From Syngnathus acus (Eukaryota > Chordata > Actinopteri > Syngnathiformes > Syngnathidae): a stretch of 64,000 nt of DNA. The position numbers and the translations under genes are program-made. A model generated the notes under the pieces. The model was not told where the DNA came from and did no database searches. It saw nothing but the letters and a program-made list of their open reading frames with translations. Of the stretch, positions 26,209-34,474 are shown one piece after another. Positions within the stretch are counted from its first letter, which is position 1; each line of letters starts with the position of its first letter. The stretch covers positions 62,001 through 126,000 of the forward strand of contig NW_023590230.1 in the NCBI RefSeq assembly GCF_901709675.1, read 5' to 3'.

Positions 26209-26618
26209 AGAGAGAATAAAACAATGCGCTTAACTTTGATGTCTATTGTTATGCAAATGAGGCAGGTGGATGCACTACCCCCATGATACCGCTAGGGGGC
26301 GTTGCAGGTGTTTTCGTTGTTATGTAAATGTTGCAGGTGTCTTCGTTGTTATGTAAAGATGCAGGTGTCTTCGTTGTTATGTAAAGATGCAGGTGTATGT
26401 CTATTGTTTTGTAAATGTTGTAGGGTGGGTGCAGTGTCACCATGATACCGCTAGGGGGCGCTATCTTGGTGTTACGGTGAGGGGGGGCATGTACAGGTGT
26501 GTTTTTAAGGGGTGAGGGGTGGGCCTACTGCTGGTATATTTAAGGTGGGGTTATTTGGGAAGACACGCCAGCACATGAGCTCTGATCAGAGAGTGCACAA
26601 AAAGTTGGAGAGCGTCAA
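26209..26618 (+). repeat. Maverick left terminal inverted repeat
   Basis: This matches the reverse complement of 42103-42515 with few differences. Inside it are tandem copies of a motif ending TTCGTTGTTATGTAAA (26310-26420), two copies of ACCGCTAGGGGGCG (26288 and 26447), and a TATA-containing promoter core at 26524-26550. The first two bases (AG) extend the left end relative to the right end. Confidence 0.92.
26524..26550 (+). promoter_or_regulatory. TIR promoter core (left copy)
   Basis: A 27-bp sequence containing CTGGTATATTTAAGG (TATA-like) is identical to 27941-27967 and to the reverse complement of 42172-42198. It points into the element. No gene starts within 1.4 kb of this copy, so it could drive a leader RNA or be a passive product of TIR symmetry. 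Confidence 0.6.
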
Positions 26619-26707
26619 GAATTGTTTGTCATCTATGTCAGCAAATACAGTTATATCTGCATGATATTACATTCACATTACATCATGTTTTATATCCATA
26701 TCGACAT

Positions 26708-26743
<36 letters not shown>

Positions 26744-27145
26744 CTTTTTTTTTGCAAATGACGTAGAGGGTGCAATGTCACCAAGATAACGCTAGGGGGC
26801 GCTGTAAGGTGCTTTGGTGAGGGAGGCGTGTCCAGGTGTTTTTTGTTTTTTTTGCAAATGACGTAGGGAGTGCAATGTCACCAAGATAACGCCAGGGGGC
26901 GCTGTAAGGTGCTTTGGTGAGGGGGGGGGGGGGGGGGGCGTGTCCAGGTGTTTTTTGTTTTTTTTGCAAATGACGTAGGGAGTGCAATGTCACCAAGATA
27001 ACGCCAGGGGGGTGTTGTAAGGTGTTTTGGCGATGGGGCGTGTCCAGGTGTTTTTTGGTTTTTTTGCAAATGACGTAGGGGGTGCAATGTCACCAAGATA
27101 ACGCCAGGGGGGTGTTGTAAGGTGCTTTGGTGAGGGGGTGTGTCC

Positions 27146-27180
<35 letters not shown>

Positions 27181-27340
27181 AGAGACTGAAGATCAGAATT
27201 ACAGTCAAAGGTGCTATGTTGGGGCATGTTTGGAGATTACAATTACAATCAGTGTTGAAACATGTTGGAACATGTCTGAAGATTACAATTACAGTCAGAG
27301 TTGACCCCTACGTAATATGTCAGAGGGAGCGTTGTAGTTT

Positions 27341-27396
<56 letters not shown>

Positions 27397-28038
27397 CAAG
27401 AAGAGAAAGATTAGAATTGCAATAAAGGTGTTATGTTGAAACATATTCAAGTGTAGTTTTTTAGAGAGAAAGATCAAGACAAAATGTCTGATGATTATAA
27501 TTGTAATCAGAGCTGAAGCATTAGCACAGGTGTTTTTTTTTTTTTTTTTTTTTCTAGAAGCGGTCAGGACAGGAAAAACAAGATTAGTATATACAGATTT
27601 CTGAAGAAGCATTCACAAAACAACGACTCTGAAACTGCAGATTACAATTACAATCAGTGTTGAAGCATTCGCACAGATGTTGGTTTTTAGAAGCGCTCAG
27701 GACAAGAAAAACAAGATTAGTCTCCAAAGATTTGAGTTTCACAAAGACAACGACTCTTTTTTTTTTTTTTTTTTAGGAGAGGTCAAGGGCAAGAGGGGGA
27801 AGACAGTCGAAGGCCTCTGAAAGCCTTATATTTCAGTAAATTTTGTATGCTACATTTTGTTTAGATAGTTTTAGGAAAGTAGTCTAACATGTCCTGAGTA
27901 AAACACGTGACAAAGGTGTGGTTTTAAGGAAAGGGGTGGACCTACTGCTGGTATATTTAAGGTGGGGTGCATTGAGCGACGAGCTTATAAAGCTAAGCTA
28001 AAGCAGCGGTGTTAAACTGTAAACTTGAAGCTTAAATC
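26619..28038. repeat. Maverick left non-coding region: tandem repeats and homopolymers
   Basis: There is no convincing gene in this 1.4 kb. It holds a 59-bp sequence shared with the right end (26637-26695), a poly-T run (26709-26753), and about four tandem units of roughly 100-112 bp (26750-27150) that each contain CAATGTCACCAAGATAACG and, in the first two, GGGGGCGCTG. Further in are a G run near 26922, poly-T at 27148-27179, a GA microsatellite at about 27343-27394, further T runs near 27533 and 27759, and several copies of a GATTACAATTACAATCAG-like motif between 27187 and 27660. The last 100 bp hold the promoter core described separately. Confidence 0.75.
27941..27967 (+). promoter_or_regulatory. 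promoter core in front of the first left-end gene
   Basis: This is an exact internal copy of the TIR promoter core, with the flanking AAGG(A)AAGGGGTGG also similar. It lies about 70 bp upstream of the ATG at 28039. A second TATA-like string (CTTATAAAG) sits at about 27983. It is a likely early promoter for the 212-aa gene, by position and by identity to the TIR copies. Confidence 0.6.
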
Positions 28039-28677
28039 ATGATAGCCGAAACACCTATTAGTATTCATTTTAGCCGTTTAGGCGGTTTGTTGGACGCTCC
28101 TAAAAAAAAACATTTGTACCTAAAACGTATGCAGCAGCCTCCTACAGAAAAACTTGAGCAGAACTGGGACCTGACAACGGAGACACTCTGGGGATTTAGA
28201 TTTTTTTATGAAATCGGGGAGCTTTTTTTCTTCATGAAAAACCGAGAAACATCTGGACCAAACAACGATTCTGACCCAACCAGCACGTATGGTTTGTTGA
28301 ATTCCAATGACTGGGGTGTGATAAGCCAACTCCTACCCCAGGTTTTGACTGAATTTCTAGATGAATACGGCATCCAAGGCGAGTTGAACATAACCTGGGT
28401 TTCACGAATTACGGTTAGCGGGAAATGTTTTCTACGACTTAAAGTTTCTCCTCAAACTACTGATGGAGCAGAAGATGGCGAGCTAATCGAGCTACTGTAT
28501 CTGACGCTAGAAGTGTTTAATAGTGAATGTGGGGTTTTCCAGACAATAATCAACGTACCATTAGCAGAGTGGCTTGAAAGACTGCAGGCATTTGGTGACA
28601 GTATTACAAAACTTTTTGTAGATAGCCGTGTTTGGATAAACACCATTGGAGCTAAACGTAAATTGACTTTAGACTAG
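28039..28677 (+). CDS. Maverick left-end accessory protein, 212 aa, function unknown
   Basis: An uninterrupted frame starts about 70 bp after a TATA-bearing promoter core and ends just before CA and T microsatellites. I do not recognise the family. The protein is mostly hydrophilic, with a Lys-rich patch at residues 22-30 (DAPKKKHLYLK), aromatic-rich segments (GFRFFYEIGELFFFM near 58-72) and an amphipathic stretch PLAEWLERLQAFGDSI near 175-190. There is no signal peptide or clear membrane span. Its position next to the left TIR, away from the structural genes, is where animal Mavericks carry lineage-specific accessory genes, often interacting with host cell control. That role is inference from position only. 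Confidence 0.75.
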   Translation: MIAETPISIHFSRLGGLLDAPKKKHLYLKRMQQPPTEKLEQNWDLTTETLWGFRFFYEIGELFFFMKNRETSGPNNDSDPTSTYGLLNSNDWGVISQLLPQVLTEFLDEYGIQGELNITWVSRITVSGKCFLRLKVSPQTTDGAEDGELIELLYLTLEVFNSECGVFQTIINVPLAEWLERLQAFGDSITKLFVDSRVWINTIGAKRKLTLD

Positions 28678-28693
28678 CCTCACTAAAAACACA

Positions 28694-28757
<64 letters not shown>

Positions 28758-28930
28758 TTTTTTTTTTTTTTTTTTTTTTACGACTACCACCGAAACTGGG
28801 GAGGAGGGTGTAACTATTAGCATCTAGGGGAGGGGGTTGTAATCATTAGGACATCTCTGTATAAGAGGAGGCAGCTTCTAGCACACGGCCCCTCAGCCCC
28901 TCATACCTGAAGTCCAGAGAGATCGACAAC
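28678..28930. repeat. CA and poly-T microsatellites
   Basis: A (CA)n run occupies about 28688-28750 and is followed by poly-T to about 28780. The rest is a G-rich leader leading to the next gene. Confidence 0.85.
28860..28867 (+). promoter_or_regulatory. candidate TATA box for the 471-aa gene
   Basis: TATAAGAG lies 64 bp upstream of the ATG at 28931. It is the only TATA-like element in this short gap. This is a positional inference. Confidence 0.4.
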
Positions 28931-30346
28931 ATGGCTCAAAAAAGATCCGCCAGAAGACTTTTACCCGGATTTCCATCTATGATGAACGGACCAGGAGGGA
29001 AAATCTCAAGGGGGGTGCAGACGACGCCAAATGAGACGATAACACTCTGGTCAAGTCCCGAGAAATCTGCCGATGAGACAAACAAGGTAGACACGGCTTT
29101 CATCACATCTCCACAAGCAGACATGGCTGCTGAGAGAGCTGTGCAAACGCCATCAAAGATCTTTGAGTTCCTCAGACCGTATGGAACCGTATCACCGCCA
29201 GCGGACGAGATGTGGTCCTCCCTCGACAATTCTGCCGCAGAGACAAATCAGGCCGACATGGCGTTCATCACATCTCCACAACCAGCGGCCGTGTGGTCCT
29301 CCCCCGACAATTCTGCCGCAGAGACAAATCAGGCCGACATGGCGTTCATCACATCTCCACAACCGTCACACAGCTCCAGACAGAGTTTCGGGAGCATCTG
29401 CGGACCCCCATCTACCATAGAGCTAACGCCACCTGCTGGTTCAGAGGGGGACGAGACCCCCCTAGCAAACGGGGTGGAGCAACATGGCCAATGGTCTTCG
29501 TATCCAGCTAGACACCTGTTCGACGACACGTGCGTGAGCTATCCTGAAAGAGGTTTCGACTTGCCATGCCTGACCTATGCTGAAGCCCTCCACATCATCG
29601 ATCCTGAGGCATTAGCTAGAGAGGTTGATGGTTCGGAGACCTACATCGATCTTCCGACGCTGATGGATGATACAGATGCGGACTTACCATGCTTATCCTA
29701 CGATGATGTCGCTCCCGAGGCATCAGCCATAGTGGTTGATGATACGGAGCCCTACATCGATCTCACGACGCTGATGGACGACACAGATGCGGGGGACGAC
29801 CCTCGCCTCCCCTCTGGTGATAACATGCCGATGCAAACGATGACATCATCACCTGTGAAAATCGACATTCCCAAGGATTTATACATGATGAATGTAGAAC
29901 CACTTTCCTGGTTGATAGTGGAAGATTACACACGCGTCAAACTAATGGTGGCCTACCTTTTGTACGATGCCTTAATAGAACATGCCAAAGCAATGTGTGA
30001 CGGGTGTTTTCTCGATGATCTCAGTCAGCTACATCACACATGCCTGTTCATAGAGGATCGCTGCTTTTATTTTTATGCAAATTATGAAACAGTGACGGCT
30101 GAGCTATGCAATGCTAACTTTCTGCACACATTATCGACCATGCTGTTTTATTTCAGGACCGCTGCTCCTTTAAAAACCATACGCAACACAGCTGCGTCCA
30201 TTCTACACGATCTCGCCCATGAACGCAAGATCTTTGCCCAGCTCCGCTGTATAAAACAAGAATTTAGTGACATTCTGGTGCTGAGTAAGAGTGAAGTGGA
30301 GTTATTATTTAGAACCTTTGGGAAAACACAATGGGAAATGTTGTGA
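28931..30346 (+). CDS. Maverick accessory protein with tandem acidic repeats, 471 aa, unknown
   Basis: The N-terminus is basic (MAQKRSARRLLPGF). Residues about 35-160 hold three diverged copies of a 27-residue Ser/Thr-rich repeat (WSSPDNSAAETNQADMAF), two of them separated by exactly 81 bp in the DNA. Residues about 200-290 hold two acidic repeats built on YIDLPTLMDDTDA and DLPCLSYDD, likely disordered and activation-domain-like in composition. The last 170 residues are a helical, Cys-containing globular region (VKLMVAYLLYDALIEHAK; TAAPLKTIRNTAASILHDLA). I do not recognise a family. Its stop overlaps the start of the next small frame by 16 bp. It could act as a regulator of host or element transcription; this is only a guess from composition. 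Confidence 0.75.
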   Translation: MAQKRSARRLLPGFPSMMNGPGGKISRGVQTTPNETITLWSSPEKSADETNKVDTAFITSPQADMAAERAVQTPSKIFEFLRPYGTVSPPADEMWSSLDNSAAETNQADMAFITSPQPAAVWSSPDNSAAETNQADMAFITSPQPSHSSRQSFGSICGPPSTIELTPPAGSEGDETPLANGVEQHGQWSSYPARHLFDDTCVSYPERGFDLPCLTYAEALHIIDPEALAREVDGSETYIDLPTLMDDTDADLPCLSYDDVAPEASAIVVDDTEPYIDLTTLMDDTDAGDDPRLPSGDNMPMQTMTSSPVKIDIPKDLYMMNVEPLSWLIVEDYTRVKLMVAYLLYDALIEHAKAMCDGCFLDDLSQLHHTCLFIEDRCFYFYANYETVTAELCNANFLHTLSTMLFYFRTAAPLKTIRNTAASILHDLAHERKIFAQLRCIKQEFSDILVLSKSEVELLFRTFGKTQWEML

Positions 30347-30513
30347 GGAAAACATGGGTCCAACTGGCTGCTGATCTAGCATTGTTTTTAGACTATATTA
30401 AATACTATTTGCTAGATGATATAACTACATGGTTAAGGAGACTTGAAACCCTAATTGAAGCCAAAATACTACCGTCTATGTTATTTTCATACATGCGTTA
30501 TACTGAACCTTAG
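30331..30513 (+). CDS. small overlapping Maverick ORF, 60 aa, unknown
   Basis: The ATG lies inside the last codons of the 471-aa frame (overlap 30331-30346). The predicted peptide starts MGNVVRK, with Gly2 as in N-myristoylated proteins but Arg rather than Ser/Thr at position 6. It continues as an amphipathic helix rich in Leu, Tyr and acidic residues (LFLDYIKYYLLDDITTWLRR). A poly(A) signal follows at 30558. The arrangement resembles overlapping small viral frames, but coding is unproven. Confidence 0.5.
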   Translation: MGNVVRKTWVQLAADLALFLDYIKYYLLDDITTWLRRLETLIEAKILPSMLFSYMRYTEP

Positions 30514-30557
30514 AAACTGTTTTTATTTTTTATTGCTGTGTGCTTCCTACTTTTTGT

Positions 30558-30709
30558 AATAAACTAATGTGACCAGCAAAGTGATTGTTTTCTGTGTTTA
30601 TTCTATTTAAAAAATCTCATACCTGTATGCTTTTATTAGCTGTGACCAGCAAAGTGATTTTCTGTGTTTACTCTATTAAAAAATCACATACTTGTATGCT
30701 TTATTAGCG
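30558..30709 (+). terminator. poly(A) signal and duplicated 70-bp downstream element
   Basis: AATAAA at 30558-30563 is followed by TGTG-rich sequence. A segment beginning GTGACCAGCAAAGTGATT is repeated twice (about 30571-30641 and 30642-30709). This is the likely 3' end of the left accessory transcripts and separates them from the integrase. Confidence 0.6.
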
Positions 30710-30746
30710 GTGACACATTTTGCTACGCGTCAATCTGCATCTAACA

Positions 30747-31826
30747 ATGGGGGGTGACAGATGTCTTCAAAAACTCTATTATAAAGCTAATAACCCAGCT
30801 AGTTACGGAGGGGAGGCACGTTTACACAAAGGAGTGATTGTTAACTGTAAAAACACTAATATTAAAAAAGTGAAAGCGTTTCTAGCAGACCAAGATACTT
30901 ATACTTTACACAAACCAGCCAGAATAACCTTTCCTAGAAATAAAGTTTTTGTTCGAGGTCCTATGAGACAATTTCAAGCAGATTTATGTGATATGCAATC
31001 ACTAGCACACTCCAATGACGGATATAAATATTTACTGACCACAATTGATGTGTTTTCGAAACGCGCTTTTGTACGAGTTCTGAAGACCAAATCAGCTCAG
31101 CATGTGACCAAGGCCTTTGAAGATGTCTTAGCAGTTAGCGGGGTACCCTTACGACTCCAGACAGATAAAGGGAAAGAATTTTTTAACAAACATTTCCAGA
31201 AATTAATGAGACAGCATAATATTATACATTTTGCAACGTCTTCTGACACAAAGGCGCAAACGGTTGAACGCTTTCACAGAACGTTGAAATCACGAATGTG
31301 GAGATATTTTACTGCCAAAAACACACAACGATATGTCGATGTAATTCAGGATTTTATTATCAGCTATAATGACAGTTTCCATACTAGTATAAAAATGGCA
31401 CCTAATGCTGTAAACATGGATAATAAAGACATTGCTTTTACTAACCTCTACGCAAATAACCCCTTCCGACAAGGAATCAAGTTCCGCTTCGCTCCAGGCG
31501 ATGCAGTGCGTCTATCTAAATTGAGAGGTATCTTTGAGAAGGGTTATTTACAAAGCTTCACGGACGAAATATTCAGAATTACACAACGTCTTCATCGCGT
31601 CCCGCCTGTATACAAAATATCGGATTTAGACGGTGTTTCTATAGAAGGGAGCTTCTACGAAGCGGAATTACAAAAAGTAAAAATAAAAAAAAACAAGATT
31701 TTTCGTATACAGAAAATCCTTAAATCACGCATCGTGTCAGGCAAACGGGAGTTACTAGTTCACTGGGTTGGCTGGCCAGCCAAATTTGACAGCTGGGTCC
31801 CCGCATATAGAGTAAAAGACATTTAA
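30747..31826 (+). CDS. INT: Maverick integrase with C-terminal chromodomain
   Basis: This is a retrovirus-like DDE integrase of 359 residues from the ATG at 30747; the open frame extends nine codons upstream but only to a TTG. An N-terminal region is followed by the rve core with Asp79 (FQADLCDMQ), Asp140 (LQTDKGKEF) and Glu174 (QTVERFHRTL). The 61 and 34 residue spacings fit the D,D-35-E pattern. Residues about 313-359 form a chromodomain (ILKSRIVSGKRELLVHWVGW, then FDSWVPA). The family joins element ends to target DNA with 6-bp staggers, as seen at this insertion. The chromodomain may steer integration to modified histones, which fits its location in satellite. All catalytic residues are present. 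Confidence 0.93.
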   Translation: MGGDRCLQKLYYKANNPASYGGEARLHKGVIVNCKNTNIKKVKAFLADQDTYTLHKPARITFPRNKVFVRGPMRQFQADLCDMQSLAHSNDGYKYLLTTIDVFSKRAFVRVLKTKSAQHVTKAFEDVLAVSGVPLRLQTDKGKEFFNKHFQKLMRQHNIIHFATSSDTKAQTVERFHRTLKSRMWRYFTAKNTQRYVDVIQDFIISYNDSFHTSIKMAPNAVNMDNKDIAFTNLYANNPFRQGIKFRFAPGDAVRLSKLRGIFEKGYLQSFTDEIFRITQRLHRVPPVYKISDLDGVSIEGSFYEAELQKVKIKKNKIFRIQKILKSRIVSGKRELLVHWVGWPAKFDSWVPAYRVKDI

Positions 31827-31860
31827 AACTCGACAAGCTGTCACTCTGTGAAATTTCAAC

Positions 31861-32727
31861 ATGGGTGATGTCCACAGAGAATTCTACGTAACACTAGCCT
31901 CAAATGCTAGCATGCACATCTTCCCTGAGAACACGCTTTCAGAATTTAAAGTGGAATTAGCGCAACATATCGATTTAAAAGGCTCATGGGAGGTCGGCTT
32001 ATGTGAAATTTCATACATCAACTCAATTTCTGACGTTCCTGAGAAAAAACGGGACTTCTACTTCAAACATCTGAAACCACAAAACTCCCTCGATGGCTTT
32101 TTAGAAGATGATTCGGAAATTAAACATATGCAGAAAAATCGAGAGGGTGTTCGGAATTTTTACCTCAAACATACGTCTCGAGAGGTTGATCCTGAGGTTC
32201 GGCATACGCTGAAAATTCGAGGAGGCGTTTACAACGATCATGAGTCGTTAGCTTCTGAAATCCGAACTCTATTAACTAAAACCAGTACGAGAAAGATTGA
32301 CATTCAATTTGACCAACATATGCGCAGATATCTGTTTACAGGCGAAGAAAGTTTGAGAATTATGTTCAAGAGCCCCCTAGCGTATATTGTTGGAATGAAC
32401 CCGGAACATTGGCTCCAGCTCCGACCGGAAGGCGTCTACGGACAACATCCGGCTGATAAAAGAGCCGGTTTATATTTTGTATTCGTTTATACAGATATTG
32501 TTCAACATCAAACTATAGGTGACGCTTACGCACCGATGCTTCGCACTCTCCCCGTTATGGGAAAATACGGAGATGTTATAAATAAAACTTTTAATCCTGT
32601 GTACTATTTAAACGTGTGCAGAAGTCATATCGAGACCATTACAGTTTGTCTCCGAACAGACCAGAACACCCCTGTGGAATTTGAATACGGGAAAGTTATC
32701 CTCATTTTGCATTTTAGATCGAGATAA
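31861..32727 (+). CDS. Maverick penton-like minor capsid protein (single jelly-roll), 288 aa
   Basis: The N-terminus (FYVTLASNASMHIFPENTLS, then LKGSWEVGLCEISY) is the hallmark of the Polinton minor capsid protein, a single jelly-roll expected at capsid vertices. The start at 31861 lies 34 bp after the integrase stop and is the only reasonable ATG. There are no stops. It belongs to the plus-strand morphogenesis cluster (penton, small basic protein, major capsid, protease), whose gaps are all under 10 bp and suggest one transcription unit. Assignment is by remembered family pattern, without an alignment. Confidence 0.82.
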   Translation: MGDVHREFYVTLASNASMHIFPENTLSEFKVELAQHIDLKGSWEVGLCEISYINSISDVPEKKRDFYFKHLKPQNSLDGFLEDDSEIKHMQKNREGVRNFYLKHTSREVDPEVRHTLKIRGGVYNDHESLASEIRTLLTKTSTRKIDIQFDQHMRRYLFTGEESLRIMFKSPLAYIVGMNPEHWLQLRPEGVYGQHPADKRAGLYFVFVYTDIVQHQTIGDAYAPMLRTLPVMGKYGDVINKTFNPVYYLNVCRSHIETITVCLRTDQNTPVEFEYGKVILILHFRSR

Positions 32728-32735
32728 TAAAAACA

Positions 32736-33158
32736 ATGATGACATCATCCACACATCCCGATATGTATAGATTTGTGGATTATTACGAAACGCAAGTGGG
32801 AGGAGCGTTTCAAGGGTTTCAGGGGAGCCCCGTTCAATATGGGCGTGGCCTAGGGTCTATTTTTGCAAAACTCTTCCGTTTCGTGATGCCTATGTTCAAA
32901 AGCGGCTTTAACCTGGCGAAGCCACACCTTCAATCCGCTGCTAAAAACATAGCAACGGATGTAGCCGGGCGTGTCATAGAAAGAATTCAACGCAAAACAA
33001 CTACAGCTCAAGAAGGTTCCGGCCTTGCAGTTTTATCACGCAGGGGGCTGCATCCTGGGGGGCGTAGAAAAAAGACACTTAAAAGAAAAAGACGCTCAGC
33101 CGATCTCAGATCAGTTAAGAAAAGACGAAGGAGACGGAAGGCAGATATTTTCTCTTAA
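32736..33158 (+). CDS. small basic virion protein (adenovirus pVI/pX-like), 140 aa
   Basis: It starts 8 bp after the penton stop. Residues 36-85 contain a Gly-rich turn then an amphipathic segment (GLGSIFAKLFRFVMPMFKSG), as in membrane-active or DNA-condensing adenovirus core proteins. The C-terminal 40 residues are very basic (GRRKKTLKRKRRS; KKRRRRRK), suitable for DNA binding. Three strings match the adenain cleavage consensus: QVGG-A at 20-24, QYGR-G at 34-38 and QEGS-G at 92-96. Role in the virion is inferred from composition and from its place between penton and major capsid genes. Confidence 0.75.
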   Translation: MMTSSTHPDMYRFVDYYETQVGGAFQGFQGSPVQYGRGLGSIFAKLFRFVMPMFKSGFNLAKPHLQSAAKNIATDVAGRVIERIQRKTTTAQEGSGLAVLSRRGLHPGGRRKKTLKRKRRSADLRSVKKRRRRRKADIFS

Positions 33159-33159
33159 A

Positions 33160-34470
33160 ATGGCCCTTCTACATTTTAAATCGCAAGAGTGTGTATTATC
33201 AAGCCTCGATTTGTTTTCTTGTCCGTTAACACAACTATCTATCGAAGATAGTTCTTATGTCGAATTCCTACCGTTGTCGGCCATTGTGGACCAGGGGCCA
33301 ATTGAATTCTTTATACCCGGGGATGGTTCAAAATATTTAGATTTATCTGACACTCTATTACACCTGCGTTTAAAAATAACACGTCGAGATGGGTCTAATT
33401 TGCCGCCGCAAGAACAAGTCGGGATTGTGAATTTCCCGATAAACACAATTTTTAGTCAATTAGATATCTCAATGGGGGGAAGATTAATATCACAGTCTAG
33501 TGCAACGCATGCATATAGATCCATCATTGAGCTACTGTTAAACTTTTCACACGATTCATTGGAATCCCAGTTCACAGCAGGAATGTTTGCCAAAGACACT
33601 AGGGGGCGCATGGACTCTGTTGTTTTTGACGGGCCTAATGTCAACGAAGGCCTGGCCCGCCGTGCACAGCTGATGGGAGGATCACGTGAGTTCCACGTCA
33701 CAGGACCGCTACACGGAGATATTTTCTTTTCCGAACGCCATCTATTGAATAATGTGGATCTACGGCTAAAGTTAACTAGAGCTCCGGATGATTTTTGCCT
33801 CATGAGCGCTCCAGACAGCGACTCGTGTCTCAAGATATTAGGAGCTTCACTTTACGTGAAAAAAGTTTCAGTCTCCCCGGCTGTCTCTATTGGTCATGAA
33901 GCCGCTTTACATAAAGGTAACGCTTTGTACCCACTAAGTAGAGTCAATATAAAGACTTTTTCTATCCCTCAAAACTCACGGATTTGTCACCAAGATAACC
34001 TCTTCCTCGGACATATTCCTAAACAAATTGTACTAGCTATGGTGAATCATAACAGTTTTATGGGACGACGAGATTTAAACCCCTTTAACTTTTTACATCA
34101 TAACATTGAGTATTTGGCGCTTAGCCACGAAGGTCGCCAGATACCAGCTAAAGCTTTTCAACCCAATTTCGAAGCTGGATTATATACACGTGAATTTCAT
34201 AATCTGTACACAGCTACGGGTCGCTTTTTAAAAGATTTACCGCTCTGTATCGATCAACAAGATTTTAGTCAAGGTTATTCACTTTTTGTCTTCAATTTAA
34301 GTCAAGCAGATGATTCCGGTGCTTTGTCCCCCGTGAATAATGGTGTTTTAAGATTAGATTTGCGATTCCGTACGCCCCTCCCACATACAGCCACGCTTAT
34401 CGTTTACGCTGTCTATGATTCTCTTATTGAGATTAATGCCAAGAGGGAAGTATTGATGGACTATTATTGA
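33160..34470 (+). CDS. MCP: Maverick major capsid protein (double jelly-roll), 436 aa
   Basis: The ATG at 33160 follows the upstream stop by one base; the open frame continues 45 codons further upstream but that part overlaps the previous gene and is not capsid-like. The protein matches the widespread Polinton capsid family: an early conserved block (YVEFLPLSAIVDQGPIEFFI), then DLSDTLLHLRLKI, then FPINTIFSQLDISMGGRLIS near residues 87-106. A second half has the FLHHNIEYLALSHEGRQIP-type block. Double jelly-roll capsid proteins form the trimeric hexons of an icosahedral shell. There is no disruption. The protease starts 4 bp after its stop. Confidence 0.88.
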   Translation: MALLHFKSQECVLSSLDLFSCPLTQLSIEDSSYVEFLPLSAIVDQGPIEFFIPGDGSKYLDLSDTLLHLRLKITRRDGSNLPPQEQVGIVNFPINTIFSQLDISMGGRLISQSSATHAYRSIIELLLNFSHDSLESQFTAGMFAKDTRGRMDSVVFDGPNVNEGLARRAQLMGGSREFHVTGPLHGDIFFSERHLLNNVDLRLKLTRAPDDFCLMSAPDSDSCLKILGASLYVKKVSVSPAVSIGHEAALHKGNALYPLSRVNIKTFSIPQNSRICHQDNLFLGHIPKQIVLAMVNHNSFMGRRDLNPFNFLHHNIEYLALSHEGRQIPAKAFQPNFEAGLYTREFHNLYTATGRFLKDLPLCIDQQDFSQGYSLFVFNLSQADDSGALSPVNNGVLRLDLRFRTPLPHTATLIVYAVYDSLIEINAKREVLMDYY

Positions 34471-34474
34471 CACT

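Noticed and set aside
28300-28640. Possible Bcl-2-like fold in the 212-aa protein (NDWG and PLAEWL strings)
   Set aside because: The order and spacing of the strings do not fit BH1 and BH2, and no other landmark is present.
30720-30746. Extended N-terminus of the integrase
   Set aside because: The upstream extension starts at TTG; the ATG at 30747 gives the normal family N-terminus.
33025-33159. 45-codon N-terminal extension of the major capsid frame
   Set aside because: It overlaps the preceding basic-protein gene in another frame and is not capsid-like; the ATG at 33160 begins one base after that gene's stop.
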